Positions 8,465 through 16,388 of a DNA stretch of 64,000 bases are shown here, in pieces (the stretch's first letter is position 1; each line of letters begins with the position of its first letter). Origin of the DNA: Halostella pelagica. GTDB lineage: Archaea > Halobacteriota > Halobacteria > Halobacteriales > Natronoarchaeaceae. The position numbers were made by a program, and so were the translations under genes. The stretch is taken from the NCBI GenBank assembly GCA_005954745.1, contig CP040678.1, forward strand, positions 1,612,001-1,676,000, given 5' to 3'. The notes beneath the pieces were generated by a model that did no database searches, was not told the DNA's origin, and saw only the letters and a program-made list of their open reading frames with translations.

Positions 8465-8737
8465 TTACGGCTGCGCGACGGTGATCCGGACTTTCCCACC
8501 GAGGTCGACGGTGAACCCCTGGCACTCGTAGAAGCAACGAACCAGGACAACGGCGCGTCGCGCCCCGGTTATCAGGGTGACGGTGGTCAGGACGGTAACG
8601 GCCCCTGCCAGCGGGTTACTTATGACCCAGAGCAACAGCGGAAACGCAGCCACTACGGCGTAGGCCGCGAGGATGCTCTGTAACGTGGGTTCGTCCGGAG
8701 CCAGGTGATATCGTGGATCGGGTGGCGGTGAGTTCAT
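8465..8737 (-). CDS. Small membrane protein in the arsenic group
   Basis: This 90-residue protein has a polar N-terminus (1-20), two predicted membrane segments (about 22-42 and 45-65) and a short C-terminal tail with one Cys pair spaced by three residues (RCFYEC). I do not recognise the family. It lies between arsM and the ArsN2-like gene on the same strand, with about 110 nt spacers on each side, so co-transcription is possible but not clear. There is no evidence that it is an arsenic transporter: known ArsB/Acr3 proteins are far larger. Confidence 0.55.
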   Translation of the reverse strand: MNSPPPDPRYHLAPDEPTLQSILAAYAVVAAFPLLLWVISNPLAGAVTVLTTVTLITGARRAVVLVRCFYECQGFTVDLGGKVRITVAQP

Positions 8738-8845
8738 TGGTCTTCTGATAGCGGATGGTGGCTATTGTGGTTGCGCCGGTCGACACGTACGGTAGCAGTC
8801 GCTCTCTTGATGACTTCGGGTGTGAGTCCAGTACTCATGCTGTGA

Positions 8846-9652
8846 TCAGGACCTCGTTTTCGGCTTCTCGCCTTCGATCCTTGCTGCGATGACGTAGTCA
8901 CTCAGATCGCGGTCGTCGCTCCAGTCGCGAATGAACTCTTCGCTGTCCCCCTTCGGCTCGATAGCGACGTCGGTAAAGCCGGCGTCGGACAGCATCGATT
9001 CGAGCGCGGGGATCGACGACGCGCCGCCGATGCAGGCGGCCACCGACGACGGATCCGCGCGGAGGTCGGTCGGGAGTTCGGTGGTCAACACGACATCAGA
9101 GATGGCGAGACGGCCGCCCGGCCGAAGGGCGCGAAACGCTTCGCGGAACACCTGTGACTTGTCCGCCGAGAGATTGATGACGCAGTTCGAGAGGATCACG
9201 TCGACTGACTCGTCGGCGACCGGAAGGTGTTCGATCTCACCGAGTCGAAACTCGACGTTCGCCACGTCGTTCGTCTCGCGATTGTCGCGGGCCTTCTCGA
9301 CCATCTCCGGCGTCATATCGACGCCGATGACGCGACCGGTCGGACCCACTTCCCGTGCCGCGAGGAAACAATCGAATCCAGCGCCGGATCCGAGGTCGAG
9401 AACGGTATCGCCCTCGTCGAGGCTGGCGATCGCGGTCGGGTTGCCACAGCCGAGGCCCAGATCCGCACCCGCGCCGACGGCGTCGCGGTCGTCGTCCGAA
9501 TAGCCGAGTTTGCGCGACTGGGCCGTACCCGTATCGTCGCAACACGACGACGACTCCGTCGCGATGCGCGCGTATCGCTCTCGTACGGCGGTACGCTGTT
9601 CCGCGTCGTCGAGATGCGAACCGTCCGTCGGAGTCGGAGTGTCGTCAGTCAT
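8846..9652 (-). CDS. arsM: Arsenite methyltransferase ArsM
   Basis: This 268-residue SAM methyltransferase would convert As(III) to methylated arsenicals. The SAM motif LDLGSGAGFD is at about residues 85-94. The cysteines expected for As(III) binding are present: C69 in LGLGCGNP, C157 in SNCVIN and C207 in AACIGGA, plus a C37-C38 pair near the N-terminus and C95. An in-frame extension up to 9757 exists. I chose the ATG at 9652 because it overlaps the end of arsR by 8 bp (9645-9652), as expected for a coupled operon, and gives the normal family N-terminus. It would be transcribed from the arsR promoter. Confidence 0.92.
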   Translation of the reverse strand: MTDDTPTPTDGSHLDDAEQRTAVRERYARIATESSSCCDDTGTAQSRKLGYSDDDRDAVGAGADLGLGCGNPTAIASLDEGDTVLDLGSGAGFDCFLAAREVGPTGRVIGVDMTPEMVEKARDNRETNDVANVEFRLGEIEHLPVADESVDVILSNCVINLSADKSQVFREAFRALRPGGRLAISDVVLTTELPTDLRADPSSVAACIGGASSIPALESMLSDAGFTDVAIEPKGDSEEFIRDWSDDRDLSDYVIAARIEGEKPKTRS

Positions 9653-10019
9653 CGTCGAGTGACCTCGTGTCGTCGAGGACGCGTAGGATCCGCTCCGCGC
9701 GCGGCGTCGCGGTGTAGTAGCGCCATCGGCCTTCTTTTCGCCGTTCGACCAATCCATCGCTGAAAAGCCGTGACAGCGCCTGGCTGACCGCGCCCTGGCT
9801 CACTCCGAGCGACGGCTCTATCTCGCAAACGCAGACGTCGTCGTCGGCCTCGGCGATGAACCGAAGCGCCTCGTATCGGGTGTCGGTTCCGAGGGTCGCG
9901 AGGATCTGAACGTCGGCGGCTACCTCTTCGTCCGTCAAGGAGTGGCCGACCGAACAACAGTCAGCCTCCTGTATCCCGTGCGAACCCGCTGTCTCGTTCC
10001 CTGTTTGTTGGCCCTTCAT
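9645..10019 (-). CDS. arsR: ArsR-family metalloregulator
   Basis: This 124-residue winged-helix repressor heads the arsenic operon. The recognition helix region GVSQGAVSQALSRL is at about residues 72-85. The strand before it carries DVCVCE (C63, C65), which matches the ELCVCDL arsenic-binding motif of classic ArsR. A second pair, C21-C22, lies near the N-terminus and could add a third thiol ligand. The gene is immediately downstream of an AT-rich promoter with a palindrome, and its 3' end overlaps arsM. It is expected to release DNA on binding As(III) or Sb(III). Specificity is inferred from the motif and the neighbour. Confidence 0.92.
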   Translation of the reverse strand: MKGQQTGNETAGSHGIQEADCCSVGHSLTDEEVAADVQILATLGTDTRYEALRFIAEADDDVCVCEIEPSLGVSQGAVSQALSRLFSDGLVERRKEGRWRYYTATPRAERILRVLDDTRSLDDD

Positions 10020-10057
10020 CTTAGTACATGCTAATATTAGTGCCAGCTAATATAATG
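10020..10057 (-). promoter_or_regulatory. arsR promoter and candidate operator
   Basis: Read on the minus strand, a TATA-like ATTATATTAG (10047-10056) lies 28-37 nt before the arsR start. Between it and the start is a perfect palindrome, CTAATATTAG (10031-10040), placed where a repressor would block initiation. The word GCTAATAT also occurs as a direct repeat at 10030-10037 and 10046-10053, so a second site may overlap the TATA box. The leaderless start and the operator are inferred from position. Confidence 0.6.
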
Positions 10058-10136
10058 GTTGCGGTGAATACGGCAGTACTCGGAGATCAGGCAAGGGTTT
10101 GAAACGGTGACCGTGCTCAGAGCGTTCGGGTACCAG

Positions 10137-10319
10137 TCAGATGTCGAGAACCGTCCAGTGGGGCCGAATTCGCGCAACGACACTCACTTCTAGTTCTTTC
10201 TCGATGACGTCTCCCCCGCAGAGAAGGCACAACTCGTCTCGGACCTGGAAGAAGGGCTCGCGGTGATACCGCAGGTGCGAGACTGTCCGAAAGTGGTATC
10301 GGCCACGATATAAGTCTGT
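10137..10319 (-). pseudogene. Remnant of a small zinc-knuckle-type protein
   Basis: One minus-strand frame is open for about 60 codons from a TAA at 10320-10322 to a TGA at 10137-10139, with a sensible haloarchaeal protein composition (LRYHREPFFQ...ELCLLCGG). It has no ATG or GTG and contains a single CxxC. It looks like the C-terminal end of a lost or truncated gene. It overlaps the promoter of the divergent gene at 10344. A start on TTG is possible but would discard most of the reading frame. The rest of the 324-nt gap (10020-10343) holds only the arsR promoter and this gene's upstream box GATATAAG (10307-10314). Confidence 0.3.
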
Positions 10320-10343
10320 TTAGGTAGTAGGAAGCACGTAGCA

Positions 10344-11039
10344 ATGTCTCGGCCAGACGTAGACGACATCGTCGACGTGGCGGCGGCGGAGAAACAGGAG
10401 GTACAACGGGACCTGAAACAGGTTTTCCTGTCGGGGGTGGTACTCACTATCCCGTTTTTCATCACGGTACTTATCCTGATCTGGGTCCTGAACGTCGTTT
10501 CGAACGCGCTCACGCCGCTTTCCGACCTTCTGGTCGTTCTGGGACCCGGCGACGGAATGAATCCGCTTATCGTGGAGAGCATGGCCGCAACGCTGGTGTT
10601 CGGACTCATCTTCGTCGTCGGCCTCGCCGCACAACACGGGCCGGACACCAATCTCGGGAAGCGGGTCGATACGCTCATGGCCGATCTCCCGGGAATCGGG
10701 TCGATCTACACGGGCGTCGAACGCATGAGCGACGTCATCGTCGAGGGCGACACCGAGAGCTTTCAGGCGGTCAAGATAGTCGAGTTCCCACGCGAAGGCA
10801 GCTTTTCGCTCGCCTTTTTGACCGCTGACACGCCGCCGGAGATCGAGGAAGCCACCGGGGAAGACGAGATGCTGACCGTCTTCGTTCCGATGGCTCCGAA
10901 TCCGGTGATGGGCGGACACCTCCTGAACCTCCCGCGGGAACGCGTACACGATGTCGACCTTTCCGTCGAGGAGGGGATGCAGGCCATCATGACCACCGGT
11001 CTGTCACTCGACGAAAGCGTCCAGACGGAGACGACCTGA
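10344..11039 (+). CDS. DUF502 family membrane protein
   Basis: This 231-residue protein matches DUF502 proteins of bacteria and archaea, whose function is unknown. The N-terminus is a charged helix. Two membrane helices follow, near residues 25-52 and 80-100. The soluble part contains the conserved stretches LPGIGSIYTGV (about 114-124) and VFVPMAPNPVMGGHL (about 178-192), which are diagnostic. GATATAAG at 10307-10314 lies 30-37 nt before the ATG, so the transcript is likely leaderless. It converges with the sugar dehydrogenase gene, with a 15-nt gap. Confidence 0.88.
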   Translation: MSRPDVDDIVDVAAAEKQEVQRDLKQVFLSGVVLTIPFFITVLILIWVLNVVSNALTPLSDLLVVLGPGDGMNPLIVESMAATLVFGLIFVVGLAAQHGPDTNLGKRVDTLMADLPGIGSIYTGVERMSDVIVEGDTESFQAVKIVEFPREGSFSLAFLTADTPPEIEEATGEDEMLTVFVPMAPNPVMGGHLLNLPRERVHDVDLSVEEGMQAIMTTGLSLDESVQTETT

Positions 11040-11054
11040 CCGGCTTCCCGGCTA

Positions 11055-12119
11055 TCAGAGCGAGACCCTCGTACCGGATTCGGCCGACTCATACGCGCTC
11101 TCTATGATCCGGAGATCGGTCACTCCCTCGTTGCCGTCGGATTCGCACTCGCCGCCGTCGAGGATACAGTCGGCGAAGTAGTCGAACTCCTCGCACACTT
11201 CGTCGACGGCGGGACCGGTGTAACTCGTCTCGGACTCCCCACTTGCGATGACGACTCCCTCCGAAACGTGTCCACCGAACGGCGAATGTATCACTATTTG
11301 GCCGTCCGTGCCGAGGATCTGCAGACGGCTGTCGTGGTGAGCGTTGAAACTCGCCGTACACGACGCCGTCGTTCCGGACGGGAACGCGAGCAGAAACGAG
11401 ACGTGTTCCTCGACCCGGTCGAACGGTGGGCCGGACGAGACGGTTTCTGTCCACACGGACACGGGGTCGGCGTTCAGGAGGAACCGACTCGTGTTCAACG
11501 GATACACGCCCAGGTCGATCAGTGCGCCGCCGCCAGCGACGCCGGGATCGAGTCGCCACGAGTCAGCCCCGACGTTCGCGAGTAACTTCGACGAGAACCC
11601 GGCGTGGATCTGAACGGGGTCGCCGATGACCCCGTCACTGATCGCCTCTCGCATACGGCGGATCGCCGGTTCGGTTCGGAGGCGGTAGGCCGTCATCAGC
11701 ACGACGCCGGCGTCGGCGCACGCGTCGACCATCTCACGTGCACCTTCTAACTCCGAAGCCAGCGGTTTCTCACACAGTACGTGCTTGCCGAATCTCGCCG
11801 CAGACACTGCGTATTCGCGGTGGTACGCCGGCGGGGTTGCGATGTACACCGCATCGTACATGTCGGTGTCCTCGCCGTCGTGAAACGCCTCGTATGAGAT
11901 CGCTCGGTCGACACCGTACTCGCCGGCGAGAGCGGCCGCCTTGTCGGGCGACCCGCTGACGAGGACGGTTGCCTCGCAGAACTGTCCGTTCCGGATCGCG
12001 GGAAGCGCTCGATTGCGCGCGAACCCCCCGAGTCCGACCACCGCGATACGGACGGTACCGTCGTCGACCGTCTGCCAATCGCGTCGAGTGAAATTCTCGA
12101 AGTACGGTCCCAGGTCCAC
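11055..12119 (-). CDS. gfo6: Gfo/Idh/MocA oxidoreductase, D-xylose 1-dehydrogenase type
   Basis: This 354-residue enzyme has an N-terminal Rossmann domain (VGLGGFARNRALPAI from about residue 28), the catalytic-lysine motif CEKPLAS near 115-121 and the substrate-domain motif GGGALIDLGVYPLN near 206-219. It resembles the haloarchaeal NADP-dependent D-xylose 1-dehydrogenase (first step of oxidative pentose degradation) more than other members I recall. The rest of the xylose pathway is not nearby, so another aldose or inositol substrate is possible. It stands alone and converges with DUF502. No promoter could be called with certainty. Confidence 0.78.
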   Translation of the reverse strand: MDLGPYFENFTRRDWQTVDDGTVRIAVVGLGGFARNRALPAIRNGQFCEATVLVSGSPDKAAALAGEYGVDRAISYEAFHDGEDTDMYDAVYIATPPAYHREYAVSAARFGKHVLCEKPLASELEGAREMVDACADAGVVLMTAYRLRTEPAIRRMREAISDGVIGDPVQIHAGFSSKLLANVGADSWRLDPGVAGGGALIDLGVYPLNTSRFLLNADPVSVWTETVSSGPPFDRVEEHVSFLLAFPSGTTASCTASFNAHHDSRLQILGTDGQIVIHSPFGGHVSEGVVIASGESETSYTGPAVDEVCEEFDYFADCILDGGECESDGNEGVTDLRIIESAYESAESGTRVSL

Positions 12120-12270
12120 CGCTCTACGTTGGACGTTCAGCGGCTAATGTGTTGGGCCTTGTCACACCGACCTGATACTACCGGGCTATGAACTACGGCC
12201 TGACCGAGAGGTGGATATCGGTGGATCGTCTCTGTCGTCGGCGCGGTACGGCGTCACGTTGTTCGTCGGT

Positions 12271-12699
12271 TTACCCCATGTTCTGCCCGTACCGGGAATC
12301 AGAGGGGCTGTCAGCCGCCCCGTAAGAGGCGTCATCGGATGCGAGATCACGGGCGTACTCGGAGATCCATTCCCACGAGTAGTGGTCGGCGGCGTACACT
12401 GGGTCAGCGTCGTCGTCGACGATATCGTCGAGATACGTACCGACCGACCGCAGGTACTCTCCCGGGCCGCCGGTCACGTCGTCGGTTTGGACGATACCTA
12501 CGGTTTCGTACTCCGTGTTCAGGACGGCGTCGCCGTTCTCTCGGCTCAGAATGCGGTTCTTCTCCATGACCTCGATGCGGTCGCCGCGCCAGTAGTGAGC
12601 GTGATGGTAGGCGTCGATACCGAGAAGGCGTTTACCCTGGAATTCGGTGGGGTAATCGGGTGCCTGTTCTCTTACGGGAATAGGGTCCTCGTCGAACAT
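12271..12699 (-). CDS. Hypothetical acidic protein
   Basis: This 142-residue soluble protein is acidic, with a mixed first half (GIDAYHHAHYWRGDRIEVMEK) and an acidic helical tail (DIVDDDADPVYAADHY). It has no cysteine, no membrane segment and no motif that I recognise. The ATG at 12699 is the first start, and a palindrome overlaps the expected promoter (12715-12736), which argues for a real, regulated gene. It has no operon partner: the neighbours are a sugar dehydrogenase on the same strand 152 nt downstream and uridine phosphorylase on the other strand. Confidence 0.6.
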   Translation of the reverse strand: MFDEDPIPVREQAPDYPTEFQGKRLLGIDAYHHAHYWRGDRIEVMEKNRILSRENGDAVLNTEYETVGIVQTDDVTGGPGEYLRSVGTYLDDIVDDDADPVYAADHYSWEWISEYARDLASDDASYGAADSPSDSRYGQNMG

Positions 12700-12714
12700 T
12701 TGAATACTGTCGGT

Positions 12715-12736
12715 TATACTCTGGCAGTAGAGTATA
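12715..12736 (-). promoter_or_regulatory. Palindrome over the promoter of the 12271-12699 gene
   Basis: TATACTCT (12715-12722), a 6-nt spacer and AGAGTATA (12729-12736) form a perfect 8-bp inverted repeat, 16-37 nt before the minus-strand start. Each half contains a TATA-like core, so the site would overlap the basal promoter. The remainder of the 343-nt gap (12700-13042) holds only the TATA-like CTATTT at 13011-13016 for the next gene. Confidence 0.5.
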
Positions 12737-13042
12737 TCCTCTGTTCATTTGGAGGGGTTGCTCACGGATAAACACCACGCTCGAACAGCCGTGAGAAACC
12801 AGCCCGTATTCGGAGGTTATCGGGCGACTGCGTGACCGTTAGACCAGGCGTGCGTCATGGGACTTACGAGAGGTACTGGGAACGTGACGAAGATCCGATC
12901 CGGTCCACTCCCACTGTGGATACCGTCGGACGCATCTGTTTCAGACTGGGACGCTCCGCTATCGTGTTCGAGTCAGCCGCCAGTGTACAGTTCCGCTCGA
13001 GGCCACCGGGCTATTTGTCCGTCCCCTGCGAACCTCCGGGCG

Positions 13043-13864
13043 ATGCCAGGAGACAGCGAGGACCCGAACGAGGACGTACAGTACCATCTGGAGGTCGGGC
13101 CGGACGACGTCGCGAACGCTGTGTTGCTGCCCGGTAACCCCGAACGCGTCGACAAGGTCACGGCGCTGTGGGACGAGTCAGAAGAGAAGGGCTACCACCG
13201 CGAGTACCGCACCGCCACGGGCACCTACGAGGGCGCGCCGATAAGCGTCACCTCGACCGGTATCGGCAGTCCCTCCGCGGCCATCGCCGTCGAGGAACTG
13301 GCGCGCATCGGCGCGGACACGTTCCTCCGGGTCGGGTCCTGCGGGGCCATCCGGCCCGAAGCGGAAGTGGGCGACTTGATACTCACCACCGGCGCGGTCC
13401 GACAGGAGGGAACGAGCGACGAGTACGTCCGCGAGGACTACCCGGCCACCGCCGACCACGAAGTCGTCTCCGCGCTCGTCGCCGCCGCGGAGCGCCTCGG
13501 CTACGACTATCACACCGGGATCACCGCGAGCACCGACAGCTTCTACGCCGGGCAGGGCCGACCCGGGTTCGAAGGGTTCGAAGCCGCCGGCAGCGACGAA
13601 CTCGTCAAAAACCTCAAGGACGCGAACGTGATGAACTTAGAGATGGAGGCGAGTTCCATCCTCACGCTCGCCAATCTCTACGGTCTCCGCGCCGGCGCGG
13701 TCTGTACCGTGTACGCCAACCGCGAGACCGGCGAGTTCCGAACCGAAGGCGAGTCCCGCGCCGCGGAAACCGCCTCGCTCGCGGTCAAACTGCTCGCGCA
13801 GATGGACGAGAAGAAGGCAGAGGCGGGCGTCGATAGCTGGCACGCCGGGATGAGTTTGGACTAA
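13043..13864 (+). CDS. udp: Uridine phosphorylase / nucleoside phosphorylase family
   Basis: This 273-residue enzyme of the PNP_UDP_1 family would cleave nucleosides with phosphate to a free base and ribose 1-phosphate. Visible family signatures are LLPGNPERV near residues 29-37, the phosphate/ribose-site RVGSCGAIRPE near 97-107 and the purine/pyrimidine-site segment NLEMEAS near 194-200. An in-frame extension to 12857 is rejected: the ATG at 13043 has a TATA-like CTATTT 27-32 nt upstream and gives the family N-terminus. Uridine specificity is inferred from overall similarity; other nucleosides are possible. It is a single-gene unit. Confidence 0.87.
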   Translation: MPGDSEDPNEDVQYHLEVGPDDVANAVLLPGNPERVDKVTALWDESEEKGYHREYRTATGTYEGAPISVTSTGIGSPSAAIAVEELARIGADTFLRVGSCGAIRPEAEVGDLILTTGAVRQEGTSDEYVREDYPATADHEVVSALVAAAERLGYDYHTGITASTDSFYAGQGRPGFEGFEAAGSDELVKNLKDANVMNLEMEASSILTLANLYGLRAGAVCTVYANRETGEFRTEGESRAAETASLAVKLLAQMDEKKAEAGVDSWHAGMSLD

Positions 13865-14233
13865 CGGCCTGTCTATCGTCGTTCGGCCGCGAGGATCCGC
13901 TTCGCCGCGCGAAGCGTGTTCCGAGTCGGGGGAGGGTAGGCCGTCTTTGATGATTGTCCGCACGAGCGGAGCGGGGGCGGTGCACCGCGAGCTCCGGGGC
14001 GCGAGCGGACTTACGGGGATCGTGAATTTCCGTGATGCCAAGGATCGCTGATTCTCAAGTACGACGACTGAACGGAGCGAAGGAGGAGTGGTTTTGGTCG
14101 AGGGTTTGCCGAGGACGACGAGCAGTCCGCCGCCCGCGGACTGTTCGTCACGCCGTGGTTCGAGACGGCTTCGCCGTCTCGTCATCGCGGAAATCACGGA
14201 ACGATTTCCGAACGACAACGCAAACGGTCGCGT
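13865..14233. repeat. Convergent intergenic region with three hairpins
   Basis: This 369-nt spacer separates two convergent genes and carries no convincing gene. It contains three perfect hairpins: CGCTTCGC/GCGAAGCG (13898-13916), CAGTCCGC/GCGGACTG (14123-14143) and CGAGACGGC/GCCGTCTCG (14161-14181). The first may terminate uridine phosphorylase transcription, and the last two transcription of the flavoprotein gene on the other strand. None has a long T tail. Such palindromes are common in haloarchaeal spacers. Confidence 0.55.
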
Positions 14234-15388
14234 TTACAGATCAGACCACGCCGTCATCGCACGCTTCCACGAGGTGATGTCGGCGATCCAGCGCGCGGCG
14301 ATCAGCTTCTTCAGGTTCTCCGCGGGGAACGAGCCGAACGTGTTGATGGGCACGCCCATCACGTCGTGAGCGACGGCCTTGTCGCCGATCGAGATGACCG
14401 TTCCTTTGTCCTTGTGCGTCCAGCGCTTCATGGGCCGGTTTTCGATCGCTCGTGCGACGTTCTTGCCCGCAACTTCGGCGGCCTGCCAGGCGGCCTGGGC
14501 CGTCGGCGGAGCGGGGTTGTCGTTCTGCTCGATTATCGCCGAGTCGCCGATGGCGAACACTCGGTCGTCGCTGGTCTGGAACGTCGCGTCGGCGTTAACG
14601 CGGTTGTGCTCTTTCTCCAGGTCAGCGCCGTCGAGCGCGTCGCGACCGGTGATCCCGCCGGTCCAAAGGAACACGTCGTAGGAAAGCGGGTCGCCCTCGT
14701 CGAAGTGGATGGCGTCCTCGGTGGCCTCGACGATGGGGTCGTCGGTCATGATCTCGATGTCCGCCTCCTGAAGCCGCTTGCGGAGCGCACCCTGCACTTC
14801 GGGGTCGTTCCCGGGGAAGATCTCGTCGAGCGCTTCGACGAGGTAGATGTCGATCGGCGCGCGGTGTTCGTCGCGGAACTTCGCTATCTCGCCGGCGCTC
14901 TGGATGCCGGAGAGACCGGCACCGCCGACGACGACCTTCGCGGGATCGTTCCGGGTAGCGTCCTTGGCGGCAGTTTTGACGGCCTGATGGATCTCCAGAG
15001 CGTCGTCAAGGCTCTTCAGCGTCAGGGAGTTCTCCCGCATGCCGTCGATACCGTAGTAGGCGGTCTGGCTGCCGAGCGTGACGAGTACGTAATCGTAGTC
15101 GATAGTGTCGCCGTCCGTCAGTTCGACCGTCTGGTCGTCGACGTGGAGGTCCACGACCTCGCTCTGAATGAAGCGGGTCGAGGGTGATTTTATCTCCTCG
15201 ACGGGGATAGTGATGTTCTCCTGCACCGACGGATCGCGGATGCAGCGGTGTGATTCGTGGAGGACGAGGTGGTAGTCCGTATCCGAGACCCACGTTAGTT
15301 CTGTAGTGCTATCGAGTTCTTCCTCGAGTTGGTTGATAGCACCTGCACCGGCATAGCCTGCGCCGAGAACGACGACCTTCGCTGTCAT
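14234..15388 (-). CDS. NDH-2-like NAD(P)H dehydrogenase (FAD)
   Basis: This 384-residue flavoprotein belongs to the pyridine nucleotide-disulfide oxidoreductase group of the type II NADH dehydrogenase kind. The FAD motif VLGAGYAG is at residues 7-14, the NAD motif VVGGAGLSGIQSAGEI near 152-167, and the second FAD motif VFAIGDSA near 285-292. It would pass electrons from NADH to quinone at the membrane surface; the C-terminal amphipathic segment fits membrane attachment. GATACAAAG (15411-15419) read on the minus strand is a TATA-like box 23-31 nt upstream. Sulfide:quinone reductase is an alternative, but no matching cysteines are seen. Confidence 0.82.
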   Translation of the reverse strand: MTAKVVVLGAGYAGAGAINQLEEELDSTTELTWVSDTDYHLVLHESHRCIRDPSVQENITIPVEEIKSPSTRFIQSEVVDLHVDDQTVELTDGDTIDYDYVLVTLGSQTAYYGIDGMRENSLTLKSLDDALEIHQAVKTAAKDATRNDPAKVVVGGAGLSGIQSAGEIAKFRDEHRAPIDIYLVEALDEIFPGNDPEVQGALRKRLQEADIEIMTDDPIVEATEDAIHFDEGDPLSYDVFLWTGGITGRDALDGADLEKEHNRVNADATFQTSDDRVFAIGDSAIIEQNDNPAPPTAQAAWQAAEVAGKNVARAIENRPMKRWTHKDKGTVISIGDKAVAHDVMGVPINTFGSFPAENLKKLIAARWIADITSWKRAMTAWSDL

Positions 15389-15555
15389 GCGTCGAACTCG
15401 GGTATCCTCTGATACAAAGGCTTTGAAAGACGAATACCATTGATGCGTGGTACCATACGGCGGTTTTCCGGCGTAGCGCAGTCGCTACACTCCCCTCTCA
15501 GCGACGGGACAGAGGAGACGGGAGAAATCCGAGAGACGAGTTTCCGGACTCAGAG

Positions 15556-15624
15556 GAACTTGTAATTCAGTTCTGTAATTCGCCGACGCGAGGTCGGCGA
15601 ACACCGGCATACAGTTACAAGGGC
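15556..15624 (+). repeat. Dispersed palindromic element, copy B
   Basis: This is a nested palindrome. The outer arms are CTTGTAA (15559-15565) and TTACAAG (15615-15621); the inner hairpin is CGCCGAC (15581-15587), 5 nt, GTCGGCG (15593-15599). It aligns along nearly its whole length with the reverse complement of 45449-45518: both share TTGTAA, TCA, TTC, TCGCCG, GGTCGGCGAA, ACCGG and ACAGTTACAA in the same order. It sits 5 nt beyond the stop of the minus-strand regulator gene, so it may act as its terminator. The rest of the 15389-15628 spacer contains only the flavoprotein promoter. Confidence 0.75.
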
Positions 15625-15628
15625 CCCC

Positions 15629-16162
15629 TCAGTGTTCAGGGTCGCCAGCCGGAGCTTTCATGCCCTCGATACGCAGGATGAGGATGTTGCTGGTGTCGTC
15701 CTTTCCGTCGACGATGCCGTCGACGACGAGTTTCGAAAGCGGCGTCGGGCCGACGGTCACGGCGTCGCCCTCGTGGAAGTCCCGGACGGAACCCTGAAGG
15801 TGGATCTCCGCGCGGCAGAGTTCGGGGTGGTGAACGCTGCTGAGATCGATCTCTTCGACGTTAGCGTCTTCGACGGGTTCGCCCTCGTGCTGAAGCGGCA
15901 CGGCCGCGGGCTCGTCCATCTGCTGGATCTCGAGCGCCTCGTACGCCGTCGCGGTGGGCTTGTAGCCGCCTTTCGGCCCGGGCACGCCCTCGACTAGCTG
16001 GAGCGCTTTGAGACTCTGCATCTGGTTCCGGATAGTCCCCGGGTTCCGGTCGACCTCCTCTGCGATGTCTTCGCCTTTGACGGCGTCTTCCGTCTCCCTG
16101 TGGAGATTAATAAGTGCGTTGAGAATTGTTTTCTGACTGGGCGTCAGTTCGATCGATGACAT
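15629..16162 (-). CDS. HTH transcriptional regulator with C-terminal sensor-like domain
   Basis: This 177-residue protein starts with a winged helix (TPSQKTILNALI..GEDIAEEVDRNPGTIRNQMQSLKALQLVEGVPGPKGGYKPT, residues 6-68) of the Rrf2/MarR-like kind. It ends with a beta-rich domain (about 95-177) that ends GMKAPAGDPEH. The family is conserved in haloarchaea, but I know no tested role. A frame extension to 16303 is rejected: from the ATG at 16162 a TTAAA box (16188-16192) lies 26-30 nt upstream, a very good leaderless promoter. Copy B of the palindromic element follows its stop. Confidence 0.8.
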   Translation of the reverse strand: MSSIELTPSQKTILNALINLHRETEDAVKGEDIAEEVDRNPGTIRNQMQSLKALQLVEGVPGPKGGYKPTATAYEALEIQQMDEPAAVPLQHEGEPVEDANVEEIDLSSVHHPELCRAEIHLQGSVRDFHEGDAVTVGPTPLSKLVVDGIVDGKDDTSNILILRIEGMKAPAGDPEH

Positions 16163-16388
16163 GCCGAAACCTTCGTAATTGATTTCCTTAAATCCGACGG
16201 AAAGCCCGTTCTTCGGGAAAATTGGCGGAGAACGGTCATCGTATCCGACTGATCGGTACCGGGCGGTCGCGGTAGTTTCTCCAGTCATTTCCCAAAGCGA
16301 CACGTTACCGAGGAAACGGGCCGAACGGGAGACCTATCAGTGCGGTTAGAGCGATAGCCATTTGGCGGTGGCCGTCGGTTCCGCGAAC

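Noticed and set aside
12211-12771. A 186-codon plus-strand frame opposite the 142-residue gene
   Set aside because: It is the complement of the minus-strand gene, with Val/Arg-rich composition typical of antisense frames in GC-rich DNA and no promoter.
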